DNA from: Rhipicephalus microplus
Lineage: Eukaryota; Arthropoda; Arachnida; Ixodida; Ixodidae
Assembly: GCF_043290135.1 (NCBI RefSeq)
Contig: NC_134710.1
Location: 281,727,776 to 281,791,775, forward strand
Length of the DNA: 64,000 nucleotides
Reading direction: 5' to 3'
In this document: in pieces, positions 23,085-36,071 of the stretch
How the letters are laid out: every line of letters begins with the position of its first letter
Position numbering within the stretch: the first letter of the stretch is position 1
Made by a program: the position numbers and the translations under genes
The notes under the pieces: generated by a model
The model's database searches: none
What the model was told of the DNA's origin: nothing
What the model saw: only the letters and a program-made list of their open reading frames with translations

Positions 23085-23096
23085 GTTAGTTTTTTA

Positions 23097-25778
23097 AGCT
23101 GTACAATTTTTTAAGCTTGCATGGGCACAAATATGTATATGGGTCATAACTTTTTGCCTTTTTTAGTTTTGAGTCAGCCAGCATTCTCCAACATTTGGAC
23201 GGCGAAACAATCACCCCAACTTTAACCCCATGCGCATGGATCTCACACCACGCTACACAATATCGAAACTTTAGACATAAAAGCACCGTAAGTTGTTTTC
23301 GTTGCCGTGTTCATCCGCTCTTGTCTTTCAATATAAGCAACAGGAACGTTGTACCACGACGCTTGGAATTTTGCTATTTTCAGTAAATAATGGCACGTGC
23401 AGCCGAAAAATGCTCTGTGGCCAATTTTTTCTCTACCACCAGCTCATCAATACAAAAGAAAATTATACATTTTTGGTACCAAAAAAAGGAAGGAACCTAA
23501 TACATAATTCAACAATACATTCCAACTTCATGAGCGCTTCCACAAGAGCTTGGCATGCCCGCTGACATACACTTTATCGGGAGTTCTTAGCCTCCGTCAG
23601 CGGAGTCATCAATAACCTCTTGACATCGAAACTTTTACCTTGAGCACAACCGGCTGACGACGTATAACTGAGTGCCACCGCAGCTGCTGAAACTCAAGCT
23701 GGTGACCACAACACTTTGAATATTTAGAAATGGCCGGTGGGACGACGCATGCAGACCCAATTCTTATTCTCATAGTGGAGCTTCCGACAAAGAAGAAATG
23801 AAAAGAAATCCTATTAAGTAGAAGCGTCTTTGGAGAATTACCCCTAATTCTCTAATTTTTGAGGTGCGTAATATGTCGCGATCCAAGCTTGCAGGTAACT
23901 GCGAGAGCACTGTAAACGATAAGAAGTCAGTGAGCTTGAATGCTTGCAGCGCATGCAGTCCACGTGCCCGAGCCAGTGCACAGACATTATCTTGCGTAAT
24001 GACATGCTTTGGCCGCAAATATCACTAACACAGAGTGAAGGAACACACAAGAGCAAGCATACGCGGCACCAGTACTGCGCCATATCATAGATGCTGCGTC
24101 TGGAGGTTGTTAACTTCTTTTACGCTATCCATGAGGGGAGATCATACGTGACTGCCGCTCATGGAGACGCGATGTCGCGATTGGACAGCAGCGAAATGCT
24201 TCCCACAATTCTGTTCTGTTCAGTTTTAACTGTTTTGCTGTGGAGAGGTTGAGGTGCCTATTGCCTCAGCTACTCCGCGCAGTTGACTTTTGCTATCAGA
24301 TAACCATGGCTGGCAACAAGGACAGAGACAAAATGCGATGCATTTTGTTGTTCTTCCAGCCCGAAAAGAGAAGCGTTTGCTTTCACGATCAATACGGCAA
24401 TCCGCAATGCTTTGTATCAGCTATCAAATTCAGGAGAAAAAAAGGTTTACCTCACGATTACGGCTGCAAAGAAGCGCTCTAACGAGCGTACGCCGGGAAA
24501 TAAATGACAGGTGACATTTTTTATTTTTATATATTGCCACTGCTTCTTCCTCCTCTGTTGTGCTTACGGCTAATACTCTGTATAGTGGTGTAGTATGTGC
24601 GAAGTACTACAATAATAAACAAGAATTTATAGGCTTCCAAAAGTAACCCGCTGGGGCATGGAGCTGTAGTGCGTGCCTCTTTTGGCCATCTATAAGGACT
24701 TGCGTTCGGGCGCCTCGGTGTCATGCCCCATGACGGCGTACCATATAACAGCCACAATACAGTTATGCCTACCATTACGCTAAAGTAGTGCTCTTAAACA
24801 CGTTGCCCACCTACCTCTCGGCCCGCGGTCCATGTCTTCGTCCCATACACTTTAGTGTTCTTTTAAGTGTGTCCATGAGCTATTGTGATATAATACTGGC
24901 CTCAAGGGTTTGTTAGGGGCGAACATCTTAATGTCTAGCCTTGTGAAGCACCCACGTCCATCATTCTACAACAAACTTAAACCGAAACTGAACACCTGCA
25001 CAACATAAAACGAAAACATCTGTGTACGCAACCGACTTTATGTCTACATCAATCAAGTATATGGCAGCACAATACGTGATCACCTACGTCATCTGTACGC
25101 CTATGCGTCCCTGTGTTCGTCCATCTGTCTGTCCTTTATATTATTCGGTGACTTCAACGTAGCCATTATGGAGTTTAGGATCTATAGCTTCGCCCACTCG
25201 TCAGTTTTTTTTTAGTTTTTTTCTCGTGAGTCCCCACCCCAACAGTTATCCTATATTGATACATAACCAGAAAACAAGCGTCAAAGTTGCCCTCTAGAAT
25301 TCAGTCATTTTAGAGATCGGTATCAGTATGCTGTTGCAACCCTGGTGTCAAATCCTATTCACAAACACTTATATGATTAGTTGAGAAAGGTTCTTCGAAT
25401 GAAAACGGTCTTGAAAACAGAACAATCCTTGAACTGGCAACGTTACTATTTTAATTTTTGTTGTTTTTTTACTAAATACACTTTGCCATAGCGGACTTTT
25501 CCTCTGCCCTGCTCCTACCTTCTCTACTGCCCAGGCCCTTGCAGAAATTGAAAATCCCCACTTACACCTAACATGATAGTTTTCAGCCGCTTCACTTGAC
25601 GTCTACTTAGAAGTGTGGTGGTTTGGGCTAGTTGGTATGACATGGTGATAGTCATAGCACGAGAACAGTACTCCGTTTTGTTCCTTTGTCGTCGTTCTGT
25701 TCTCGCGCTATAACTATCGTCGTGATGTCTACTGTCACAGGGCTCAGATGGCGGGCCAGTTCTCTTTTTTGGATGTAT
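23097..25778. other. Intergenic DNA, no gene recognised
   Basis: There are many 60-90-codon frames but none recognised. An 'ILFGDFNVAI' string near 25130-25170 resembles a LINE endonuclease box but stands alone. Confidence 0.45.
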
Positions 25779-25827
25779 CATTATTATTATTATTATTAGT
25801 AATAGTAGTAGTAGTAGTAGTAGTAGT
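25779..25827. repeat. (ATT)n-(TAG)n compound microsatellite
   Basis: Eight ATT units pass directly into about eight TAG units. The poly-Thr/Asn frame on the minus strand is a translation of the repeat. Confidence 0.95.
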
Positions 25828-25929
25828 TTTTGCTGCTGTTGTTGTACTAACCGTTTTCACGTCCTGAAAGATGATATGATTACACGATACACCGTAGTAT
25901 AGGCTTACAGGAGTTTCAGCCACTTTCGG

Positions 25930-26040
25930 TTGTTTAACGCCCACCTGAATGTGAGCACAAGGTGTTCCTGTATTTTCGCTCGAACGAAGCGTGGGTGCCG
26001 CCGCGGCGGAGATTTGATATCACCGCTTTCGAGTCCAATG
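25930..26040 (-). mobile_element. Diverged SINE fragment
   Basis: The words TTGTTTAACG, CTGAATGTGAGCACAAG, TATTTTCGCTC and GCCGCCGCGGCGGAGATTTGAT match, in order, the minus-strand SINE body and B box with heavy change. It lies 105 bases before a young complete copy. Confidence 0.5.
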
Positions 26041-26144
26041 AATTCTCGGCCCTCAGGACTGCAGGGAACACACTTGAAAGCCAGTGCCTATATGGTAGCT
26101 GTAAACACAAAAGATGGCTTAGCCAGCGTGGGTATGACTAATGA

Positions 26145-26377
26145 TCGATATGTGGGGTTTAACGTCCCAAAACCACCATATGATTGTTAGAGACGCCGTA
26201 GTGGAGGGCTCCGGAAATTTCGACCACCTGGGGTTCTTTAACGTGTACCCAAATCTGAGCACACGGGCCTACACCATTTTCGCCTCCATCGGAAATGCAG
26301 CCGCCACAGCCGGGATTCGAACCCACGACCTGCGGGTCAGCAGCCGAGTACCTTAGCCACTAGACTACCACAGCGCG
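26145..26377 (-). mobile_element. tRNA-derived SINE, full length, perfect target-site duplication
   Basis: It is a complete copy with A box (GTCTAGTGGCTAAGG), B box (GGTTCGAATCCC) and body. It is flanked by the exact 14-base duplication GCGTGGGTATGACT (26126-26139 and 26378-26391). The intact duplication marks it as one of the youngest insertions here. Confidence 0.95.
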
Positions 26378-26559
26378 GCGTGGGTATGACTGGTAGCACA
26401 TATATTTACCGAAGCTATATTCATGTGATCTCATCCATGCACAAAGTTATATTCATATGGCTTCGTGGCAATAAAACCTGTAATTTTTTGAAGAGACAAT
26501 TCGTAGTACATACGCACGAGGGTGGATATTTTGTGAAAGATAATCAAGTATACAAGTTA

Positions 26560-26653
26560 ACACACACACACACACACGCACATGCACACACACACACGCA
26601 CACACACACACACACACAAACACACGCACACACAAACACACACACACACGCAC
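26560..26653. repeat. (CA)n dinucleotide repeat
   Basis: About 47 CA units with scattered G and AAA interruptions produce His-Thr repeat frames only. Confidence 0.97.
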
Positions 26654-26859
26654 AGAAGTTCTTCCGTTGAACAATTATTTTCATTCCGTGAAGTGCATTA
26701 CGTACAGATCAGTGATACCTCTATGGGAACTAAGATTGGTATAAACTAGAAAAAAACATTCACGGAAAATCTTCACGAGCAATTTTAGCACTGCCGCCTT
26801 TAAAAACCACTACGCTACAAAATATATATTGATGATGTCTTCTTTATTTAAGCTCATGG

Positions 26860-27925
26860 TGAATATTAACTTAGCGCATTTATATCAGACCTTATTATTG
26901 TGCATCCATTCATATCATTCCCGTACGCCTACTCAGTGGAAACTATAAACTTCCTGGATGACTCCATTTGTCTAAGAAAACAGAGCTTTTCAATAAGCTT
27001 TATCAAAAGCTGACTGACCAACAGCAGTATATTCATTTCAAGAGTATTCATGTTAAACATCTCAAATCACGCATCTCATACGGCCCAGCAGTTGGTTTTT
27101 AACACATTTCCCCTGAAAAAGCAGACTCCAACGCAAGCAGGGATAAACTACATTTATACCTGTTTCTCTTCTAAGCGAAAAATAACCGGCACAAATATGG
27201 ATGATGCAGTGACGTGGGTAGGCATGCTTGACCGTAAAACGCTTATCAACCTTTTACTTCGCATAGTGCGTTCACACCCATTGTAGCAGCAGTTTATGAA
27301 GAAACTATATAAAATGTTGATGCAAAGCGAGCACCAAATGCAAGTTTTTTCTGCCCAACCTTATGTGTATATGCGTTGTGAGAATTTGCAGCAGATCCTT
27401 ACGCCCTTCAAAGTTCGTAATGCTCAACATACATCCATGTCGCAAACCTCTATGTAAGAATACAATCAAGTGATGGCCACCACTGCGGCTAAAAAAACAC
27501 AGATCATTTTAGCAGGAAAATTTGTGGTGCATGGTTCTACTTGCGAGACAGAAAGTATAGTTTATTTGCTCGAGTGCTCCAATTGGCAAGCTGCATTATA
27601 TCAGTGAGACTGAGAGTGCATTTCACAACCATTTCTTTATTCACGAGGCGCATGTGAACTTATGGTTTCATTACGACACTTCACCACTACTGGGCATACT
27701 TCCAATTGTTTAGGGTGATAACAAATGAAGCGCGATTAACACCACAATATAAGTGTGAAATGCACGGGTCATTTTTAATTCACAAGTTCAAAACGGTTTC
27801 TCGGGGCCAAAAGGAAAACGTGGGTAAACTGGTTAGCATGCTGTCAGTGTATACAGTGCATGCACATTTCCGTGCTACCAGAAGCTTACTTTTGTTTGTG
27901 TGGACAATAATTCTCTTACATTAGT
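26860..27925 (+). mobile_element. Penelope-like retroelement remnant (RT end plus GIY-YIG endonuclease)
   Basis: Near 26930 a frame reads 'SVETINFLDDSICL', matching the 'INFLD..I' strand near the end of Penelope-type reverse transcriptases. It is followed by the thumb region at 27050-27285. At about 27530-27680, in two frames, come VYLLECS and then 'YISETESAFHNHFF'. These correspond to the VYL..C and Y(V/I)GET...F..RF parts of the GIY-YIG endonuclease that Penelope elements carry at the C-terminus. The last piece (27706-27924) includes an 'E.HGSFLIHKFKT' tail expected after it. Stops and frameshifts make it inactive. Confidence 0.55.
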
Positions 27926-28306
27926 GTTTATTTTTTTTGGTTTTATTCGCAGAGTTTCTTGCTATAAACGCTTTGGACGGCGCCAATCAATATGATATGG
28001 CCTATGTCGCGTGGTATCTCAGGGGCCAGTGACGCGGTTTCTTGTCTAACATAACATAGTTTTATTGTTTTCTTGCGTTTGTGATTCGCAGTGTAGTGTT
28101 TGGTTCACCATTTGCCTGCAACTTCCTCCTGGTGCACATAGCGTCAGGTTGTGGTGTACCGCAGCGCAGTGTTCACATGCCCACACATATATAGAGCCTG
28201 TAACATACATGTACTGCATGCCTTCAAAAGAAGGCTGGCCCAGCAGCCAAAAGAACGTTAGGAAACCCCTACACCGTTGCGTAGGTGCTTTCTCGCATTC
28301 AGTCAC

Positions 28307-28308
<2 letters not shown>

Positions 28309-28353
<45 letters not shown>
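28309..28353. repeat. (TA)n repeat
   Basis: It contains about 22 uninterrupted TA units. Confidence 0.97.
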
Positions 28354-29449
<1,096 letters not shown>

Positions 29450-29998
29450 TATTTTTTGAAATGTGCCGTTAGAAGCCACGATAACATATCATGGTAAACT
29501 TTGGCTTAATTTATCCGACTCTACTCCAGCTGCGAAGGCTGAACTTCTATGCAGGTTGTGTGTAAAAACGTACAGTTTGTGCGTAGTGGCCGCTTTTTTG
29601 TCTTTCAGCGCGAAGTGTTTCGGATAGAAGTTACAATTATTTGTTTCGTGTACATATGCTTTATCGGCATACACTTGTCCTCATCTTTTTTGAAACATAA
29701 TTCAGTCATATGGCAAAGAGACACTGTAAAAACTGCCTCTCATGTAAAATAGCGAGAGATTTGGTCACCTGTACGTGTGCTTTAATTTAGAAAACATCTT
29801 AATAAAGAGACCGTATGGTACTGCCCTTTAAATATCGAAAAGGATTCTTCGCTTCACAGTCGCAAAATAATGCAAGGACAAAAATTAACGCGTGGCTGTT
29901 TTGGTTTTCTCAACCTTTGTGGCTCAAATGGGGAAACGCAAGAAAAAAATACAAATTGCTGCCCTGTAACAGGCGTAATATGCTAATGATAAAAAAGG

Positions 29999-30070
29999 CG
30001 CGTTGTTCGAGAATCAAACCCGCGTCAACGACTTCGAAGGCAGCTATGCTAACCACTATACCACCGACGC
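29999..30070 (-). pseudogene. tRNA-Gly-like pseudogene with anticodon-loop change
   Basis: On the minus strand it starts GCGTCGGTGGTATAGTGGTT with perfect A-box words of tRNA-Gly. The loop CTTCGAA would give anticodon TCG where the parent tRNA-Gly has TCC. Two acceptor pairs, one anticodon-stem pair and one T-stem pair are broken. A T6 run lies just beyond the 3' end (complement of 29991-29996). It is probably a dead tRNA copy. Confidence 0.7.
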
Positions 30071-30289
30071 CTCACAAGAAGCGCATTTGCGGTTGCTGAA
30101 GCCGTTGGCTCAAGGCTGCGCCTGCCGCTATCTTTATCTGCAGCCGAACGCAAACCGGATTTCTCAATAAGGACGCCCCTTTCACCGCCTTCTTGCAGTT
30201 TTCTAAAACACACGTACTGCCTAGGAGCCCTCATCAAAACGATCGCGCGCGTGTTTCACGCATCGATTGTTTAACCAAATCGGTTCCAG

Positions 30290-30515
30290 AAAAAAAAAAG
30301 GCAGAAAGAAAGAAAGAAAGATTGAATGAAAAAAGGAAAGAAAGAAATGAAAAAAGAAAGAAAAAAGGAAGGGCAGAAATGAAAGAGAAAAAAAGAAGGC
30401 AAGAAAGAAAGAAAGAAAGAAAGAAGAAGGAAAAAAAGGAAGGAAGAAAGAAAGAAAGAGAGAAAGAAAGAAAGAACGAAAAAAAAGAAAGAATAGAAAA
30501 TGAAAGAAGAAAATC
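30290..30515. repeat. (GAAA)n purine-rich tract
   Basis: Imperfect GAAA/GGAA units make up about 225 bases of almost pure purine on the + strand. The Lys/Arg/Glu-rich (+) and Phe/Ser-rich (-) frames over it are artefacts. Confidence 0.96.
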
Positions 30516-32818
30516 TACTGTCTATTTTAATTGAGTTCGTCCCCACATTCGTTTTTGAAAAAACCATCGCAAATAATGCTCTCATAAACACGTTCAAAAT
30601 AATGCAGTTCAAGCATTTATTGGGTGGTATATGTACACATGTGACTTGAATACACTTCAAATATTGTTCAAGCCTTTTACGACATGGCAACAACAGTTAC
30701 ATGGTAGAGGCTAGGGTTTGCGTTGTTGTCGAAGCTTTTGTGAGCCTTTGTACGAAGTTCTTGTTTGCATAAATACTTGTTTCTGTTTTTTCTACGCCCA
30801 GACATTATCTATCATGCTTTCCAGCTATCGTCATCTATCGTGCGTTCATTGTACAGGTGAAGTATGTTTTCTTCTTTCTTTTTTATTTATAGACAAATAG
30901 TGACAATATATAAATGCTTTTGCTCCTTGTACAAGAAAAATGCGAAACCCGTTTATTTTGAATTATTAAGATTCAATTCTTAATATATAGAAACCATGCA
31001 GGCTGACGCCTCCACATTTCAAGGTGACCTAACGATATGAACTATACGTGCCCACATTCTCGTACGTGCCCACATTCTCGTATTTTATTCAAAAAGGTAC
31101 CTTTTGTCAGCAGCAGGGACCATTCAATAAAAGAAGCAAAATCGAGAAAGCATAGACAGCATAAAATGCCGTAAGTAGTTTGTAGGATGTGCAAATAAAT
31201 AGATGTCTCACTAACGGCACAACCATGGCTTCTGTTAAGAAAGTGCTCCTACAGGCCCTGACACGCAACATTCATTAGCAGCTCGAAAAACAGTACATGT
31301 CAATCATCCTCCATCTTAATCTCAAAGCTTTGATGAGGCCAGCTGTCATAAGCGCTCTAATAATAACTTACCACAAAAGCGGTAATGGTGAATGACGCGC
31401 ATCACCAGAACTGCTGAAATTTTCCTGGCTCCGCCCCAATGTATCCTAAACTCTCGATTTAAGGAAGAGTCAGCTGTCAAGCTTACACGAGTGACTTCCA
31501 AAGTAGGGTGTGGTCAAGTGAGGACGATCAGAGTCAGGACCTGATTGCGGGTCTTTTCATCTTTTTTTTTATGAACACAGAGCTTGATAATGAAATATTC
31601 TTGCTATTTATAGGAGCCTATTAAAACTGTTGTGCGACATTTGTAATATAAATATTGCTCCGCCAAAGCTATGTTAGTGATATCCAAAAGCCGCCTACCA
31701 CCTTCTCGAAGACCATTCAGTGTTTAAAAGTATACAAACCTCAAGGTGGCCTTATACCACTTCGCGGTTTCAGCATCTTGAAGAGCTACCGTATAGCGGT
31801 GGTGCTCACGTATATTGTGTCGTTAGCAACTGTAGTACGAACATTTCCCAAGAACGATAACTTCAGAACATAAGCCCCACAGGTGTAGAACCAGAGATAT
31901 CCATATCGTAATAGGCCTACAATGCGCGTGGTTAAGGGTACAATGTGCGATGGCAAGGGGAGCGTACGTACTAAAATTCCTTCCATGCGGACAGTTGGGA
32001 CCGATCTCGAGACGCAATTCAGCTGCAGCCCGGACTGGAGCTTCAAATCTGATACTATTAAATATAGTGGGTTTTGGTTAGGACACATGTTTGTGAAATA
32101 GGGCAAAAAAGTATTTGAGTTTATTCATGATATTCGCAATGTTTTTCGCAAAGGTCCTTGTATGCCATTATGTGTAAAATATAACACCGTTTAAATCTCC
32201 ACCGCAGCTTCTAATTGCATCACAGATATGAATGGTCTTTTCCAATGACTGCACCGCCTAGATGCGGATAAATTCGACTGGTGGCTTGGGTTTTAATATT
32301 TTAAGGGCTTTGGTTGAGCGCGACTTATTGGCATACATCTGTGACATCAGGAAACTCTAAAATATATCTATCGATACAAAATGCACCCAATTCACGTTAA
32401 ATCAGCGATATAAAATAATACCTTCAAATTATTTGTGCAGAATGTCCATCGTCAAGTCCGCAATGGACATGTCACAACATAATGGCAACGGAATTTGATG
32501 ATTTTTGAGGCTTTGTGGCGCAAGAGCCATTTGATAGCCAAAAAGCGCCAGTTTATGGGACAAGAGAGGTGGAAAATGATTGTGATTAGAGGCAGTAAAA
32601 GGGCCTAAAATTCCTCGCGCTAAGGCGGGTAAAAACATATAAATAATAAAATCATTACGATGCCGTGAAAACTGTGTGGTGTTAATGGATGACGAAAGTT
32701 TGCGATAATAAAAACCATGGTGGACATGTATGGCATTAGTACAAGTGTTTTGATTGTTCACACTCTTGTGTCCAAGGGACGTGAGGTGAGTGCTTTGTTC
32801 AGTGTAGCCACCGCAGCG
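30516..32818. other. Intergenic DNA, no gene recognised
   Basis: It includes a direct repeat of CGTGCCCACATTCTCGTA (at about 31048 and 31066). Frames of 60-110 codons show no recognised domain. Confidence 0.45.
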
Positions 32819-33038
32819 AATTGATTTGTGGGGTTTAACGTCCTAAAACCACCATATGATTATGAGAGACGCCGTAGTTGGGGGCTCCGGAAATTTTGAC
32901 CACCTGAAGTTCTTTAACGTGCACCCAAATCTGAGCACACGGGCCTCGACATTTCCGCCTCCATCGGAAATGCAGCCGCCGCAGCCGGGATTCGAACCCG
33001 CGACCTGCGGGTCAGCAGCCGAGTACCTTAGCACAGCA
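32819..33038 (-). mobile_element. tRNA-derived SINE, missing its first bases
   Basis: The body and B box (GGTTCGAATCCC, then CGCAGGTCGC read on the minus strand) are well kept. The A-box region breaks at GTGCTAAGG (about 33029), so the first 30 bases of the element are lost. Confidence 0.88.
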
Positions 33039-33059
33039 GCGGAGACCTCTCGGGAAAGG

Positions 33060-33360
33060 TCGTGCTACACAATGCCTGGGTATATCACATGAAAGGTATG
33101 GACTTCTCTGAAAAAAGCCAACAAGGATTTATATGTAAAAAAGTGGTTCCCTAACAACGAGCATTGCAGGATAAAGTCGTAGTTGTAGTCCGTAGGGTAC
33201 GAAAAGTGTTGTCTTCTCAGCGTGTCTAACTGTTTACACTGGACTAAATTGTGAAGTACGGCGAGTGCTTCTCCACATCTATCACACAAAGATGAATCGC
33301 TACCAGACAAAAGAAATGAAAGTGTTTTGTGTCAACTGAACTTCTAAGTAGCGCAAATTT
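33060..33360 (-). mobile_element. LINE C-terminal fragment with CX2C...H motif
   Basis: The minus-strand frame 33065-33310 begins 'SGSDSSLCDRCGEALAVLH' and continues 'LVQCKQLDTLRRQHF' and 'SLLAFFREVHTFHVIY'. The C-X2-C-X7-H-X4-C spacing followed by a basic helix is the usual end of I/R1/CR1-type LINE polyproteins. A frame-shifted upstream piece (33310-33360) continues the homology. It lies directly beside the preceding SINE. Confidence 0.65.
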
Positions 33361-33577
33361 CACAGACGAGAGACAAAAGAATGAGACGTTTTCATATTCA
33401 ATTTGGGCTAAAATAAATTGGCAACCATCACTCTGTAGCTCTGGGCTACAGCAGTGATGATATCACAAACGTGTTTTCAAAGAAAATTCTGACCAAGGAC
33501 GCCGCCGTGCCAAGTTCAACTCGAGAAATGACCTTCTGGTTACAGATGTACACGATAAATTCGACTGGAGGATGATC

Positions 33578-33640
33578 ACCACCGTAGCTCAACTGGTCGG
33601 ACGCACTACTGGAAGTTTGAAGGTTCGGATCCTGCCAGTG
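33578..33640 (+). repeat. Short tRNA-like sequence (A and B boxes)
   Basis: The A-box-like TAGCTCAACTGG (33585-33596) and B-box GGTTCGGATCC (33622-33632) lie only 25 bases apart, so most of the anticodon arm is missing. A T5 run follows at 33651. It is probably a tRNA-derived retroposon head. Confidence 0.4.
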
Positions 33641-35987
33641 TCAAGTGATCTTTTTCTTCACTATAATTTCTTCACATTTTTGTCACAGTTACAACAAATA
33701 ACACCTTCTATACTTTCCTCTGGCTTATTGTCTTTTATTTATCCCTAAATGTTTATTGGAGTTTTATAGAGGGCAATTCAGTGTGGCTTCCGTGTAGTAC
33801 ATAAGCCCTCGTGTTTATATTCTCCATGGGTGCGACTGGGAGTGAATGCAGGAGCATGCGTACGCAAATGGTTTGGGGTTCCTGCCCGTAAAACTCTCCA
33901 TTCTAAGACTGTCTTTTGCATAAACACTGGAACGACCCCACTTGCATTGCCATCAAAGCTGCTCAGACGACACTTCATGAAAAACATACGGGTATGCGTA
34001 ACCAAGCTGCCAAGGTTCTTCCCTGGTGAGAAAAAAGAAGCTTTCTGGAAGGAACCGACGCGTTTTCGCTGGCATTACTCATGTATTATCTGGTTGGCTT
34101 CATGTATTCTTTCGAATGATAGTTTTGGCTTTGTTCAGCAACGAATTTCCGGGATCAGGCACAATAAACTTCACTTGAAAGTTAGCCCTTTTTTAACCCC
34201 TTTGTCAGGGCTTTTTAAACTGCGGAGCTGTTGAAGCCAGGCGTAAAGTGTGATCCATTAGTGAACAGAAAAAAAAATTGCTGAGCGATGACGTTACTGC
34301 GTGCCGCCATGGCAAGCCTTAGATGATCATTTGCCACGCTAAAAGCATTGTTAACGCATTCTAAGTTTACTTTAGCTAAGATAATTCTGATTGACATGAG
34401 AACCATAAGCAACCAATACTAATTTATAACCAGTCTATATTCCATAAGTTATGAAAACGCCGCGACGAGCGTGCGTATGCTCGTTCGAGCTTAGATACAC
34501 ACGTATTACCATTCATAATCAATCACTCGTGAAAGACAGCTAAATGACGCTGATTGCGGCTTCTGTGAAGCGTGATAAGCATTACTTCGTCCTTATGAAC
34601 TTCATCTATCCAGTAAACTCATAGCGATCGACAGCCATTCAATAGCTATCAACGTTCAAGACTAATAGAACATGACACACACTTAGTATATCTTTATATA
34701 GTGTAGTATGGTGAGCGGGGTGACGGGAGGGGGGGGGGAGTGATGTTGAAAAAGAAGAAGAGAGGAGCGCGACCAGCTTTCTCGCCTTTTTTGCGTATAG
34801 CTGAACGAAACATAAAGTTCTCCATAGCTTCGTCTTGCCTAGTGTTAAAGCCAGATATCGAAGTAAGCCGTTCCCGTATAACTTCAGCTTGCCTCCCGCG
34901 AAGCCATGAATCTTCCGCCCTTTGTTTGCGGTGGTCTTCGGCATCTCTCTCGCGGGCTTGTGCGCTAAATTGATGTAGTCGCTTCTGTTCTCTCGCTAAC
35001 TGCCATTGACACTCCTTTAAAGAGAGCGACTGACTCTACCCATCGACAAATATTCGAAAAAAACCACCATGCTTCTGAATCAGTTACGTTTTCCTCCTAA
35101 CCGCAAAAAAAATGCAATATCACTTTTAATCCTAGGAACGCTCACGCTGGTTATATACAGCTTCCTTTTTAGGGGACCAGAGGTCATAAGGAGGTTTTTC
35201 CAATTTCTGCGGCACATATCTACTAGGACGGCGAGCTGCGTTACGCCGATGGTCACAGAAGAATCGCAACCTTAAAAATATTCGCTGTTTAAATGTGCTG
35301 TTCTCCTCTAGTCATACCTTTTTTTCCTTTTGGTCTAGCGATTCCTCAACTCCTAAGCAGGCTAGCACGCCTGAAGCAGTCGTGACCGCACGATGTTGCA
35401 TATTCTCCCATTTGGAAGCGTACACGCTTTAGCGCTTACCCACGTAAACTTACTGGTAGAGTAGAGAGCGCTTTAGATTTTCATTTCACCGACCCTGAAT
35501 TAGCAATTTCAGCTCGTTTTGATAAATTATATTTACTCAATGGGTAGTTGTTCGGCTACACGTCTTCCGAAGGGCTGCAGATGTGCCAAATAAGCAAAAT
35601 AACTACACATCCTACGAATTTCGTGACACATCTGTGCATTTCGTGGCGCATTCTGTTTTGTACCGTAACCGGCTTTGTGATGACCATCTGTTGGCAAAAG
35701 TTATGCAAAAGCATAGATTCCATATGTGCACACTTACATCTACAATTTGATGTCGCAAAGGAAACACGCCGTGTACACTGTTGAAAGCTACGCGCAAAAC
35801 TACAATTTAGTTTCATGATGCTATAAGTGATTTAGTCCGCGCTTCTTTCTCACTTGTTGGCCTACAAATATATATGTTTCTCAAATCTGAAATGACTACA
35901 AATTCTATCGACTGTATACTTGAGTTCACAACTTAGTGCCATGCGTTATTATTACCCTCCACAAAGTGTTAGGTACTCTGTATACAT
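33641..35987. other. Intergenic DNA; one unusual Arg/Gln-rich antisense frame
   Basis: On the minus strand, about 34995 to 34830 translates without stops into an Arg/Gln/Glu/Ala-rich helical string (QLAREQKRLHQ, then ARER, AEDHRKQRAED). It has the flavour of STPR-type Arg-rich repeats. There is no start codon or second repeat, so it is not called as a gene. A G-run occurs at about 34729-34738. Confidence 0.4.
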
Positions 35988-36071
35988 TGCCAGGGGCACA
36001 TGTATACATGTGCCACATGTATACATGTATAACTGTATAATTGTATATATGTGCCAGGGGCACATGTATAC
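35988..36071. repeat. Direct repeat enclosing a perfect 20-bp palindrome
   Basis: TGCCAGGGGCACATGTATAC occurs at 35988-36007 and again at 36052-36071. The first copy runs into GGCACATGTA-TACATGTGCC (35995-36014), a perfect palindrome. Between the copies, further TATACATG and TGTATA words can pair, so the whole 84 bases can fold into nested hairpins. Confidence 0.85.

Noticed and set aside
24240..24514. Overlapping 74- and 80-codon frames as a small gene
   Set aside because: There is no motif, and two frames are equally open. A good start context (ACCATGG at 24304) alone is insufficient.
25100..25180. LINE endonuclease box (GDFN-like)
   Set aside because: A single short word without the flanking endonuclease motifs is expected by chance.
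30193..30693. Lys/Glu-rich and Phe/Ser-rich frames of 113 and 140 codons
   Set aside because: They are the two strands of a GAAA tract.
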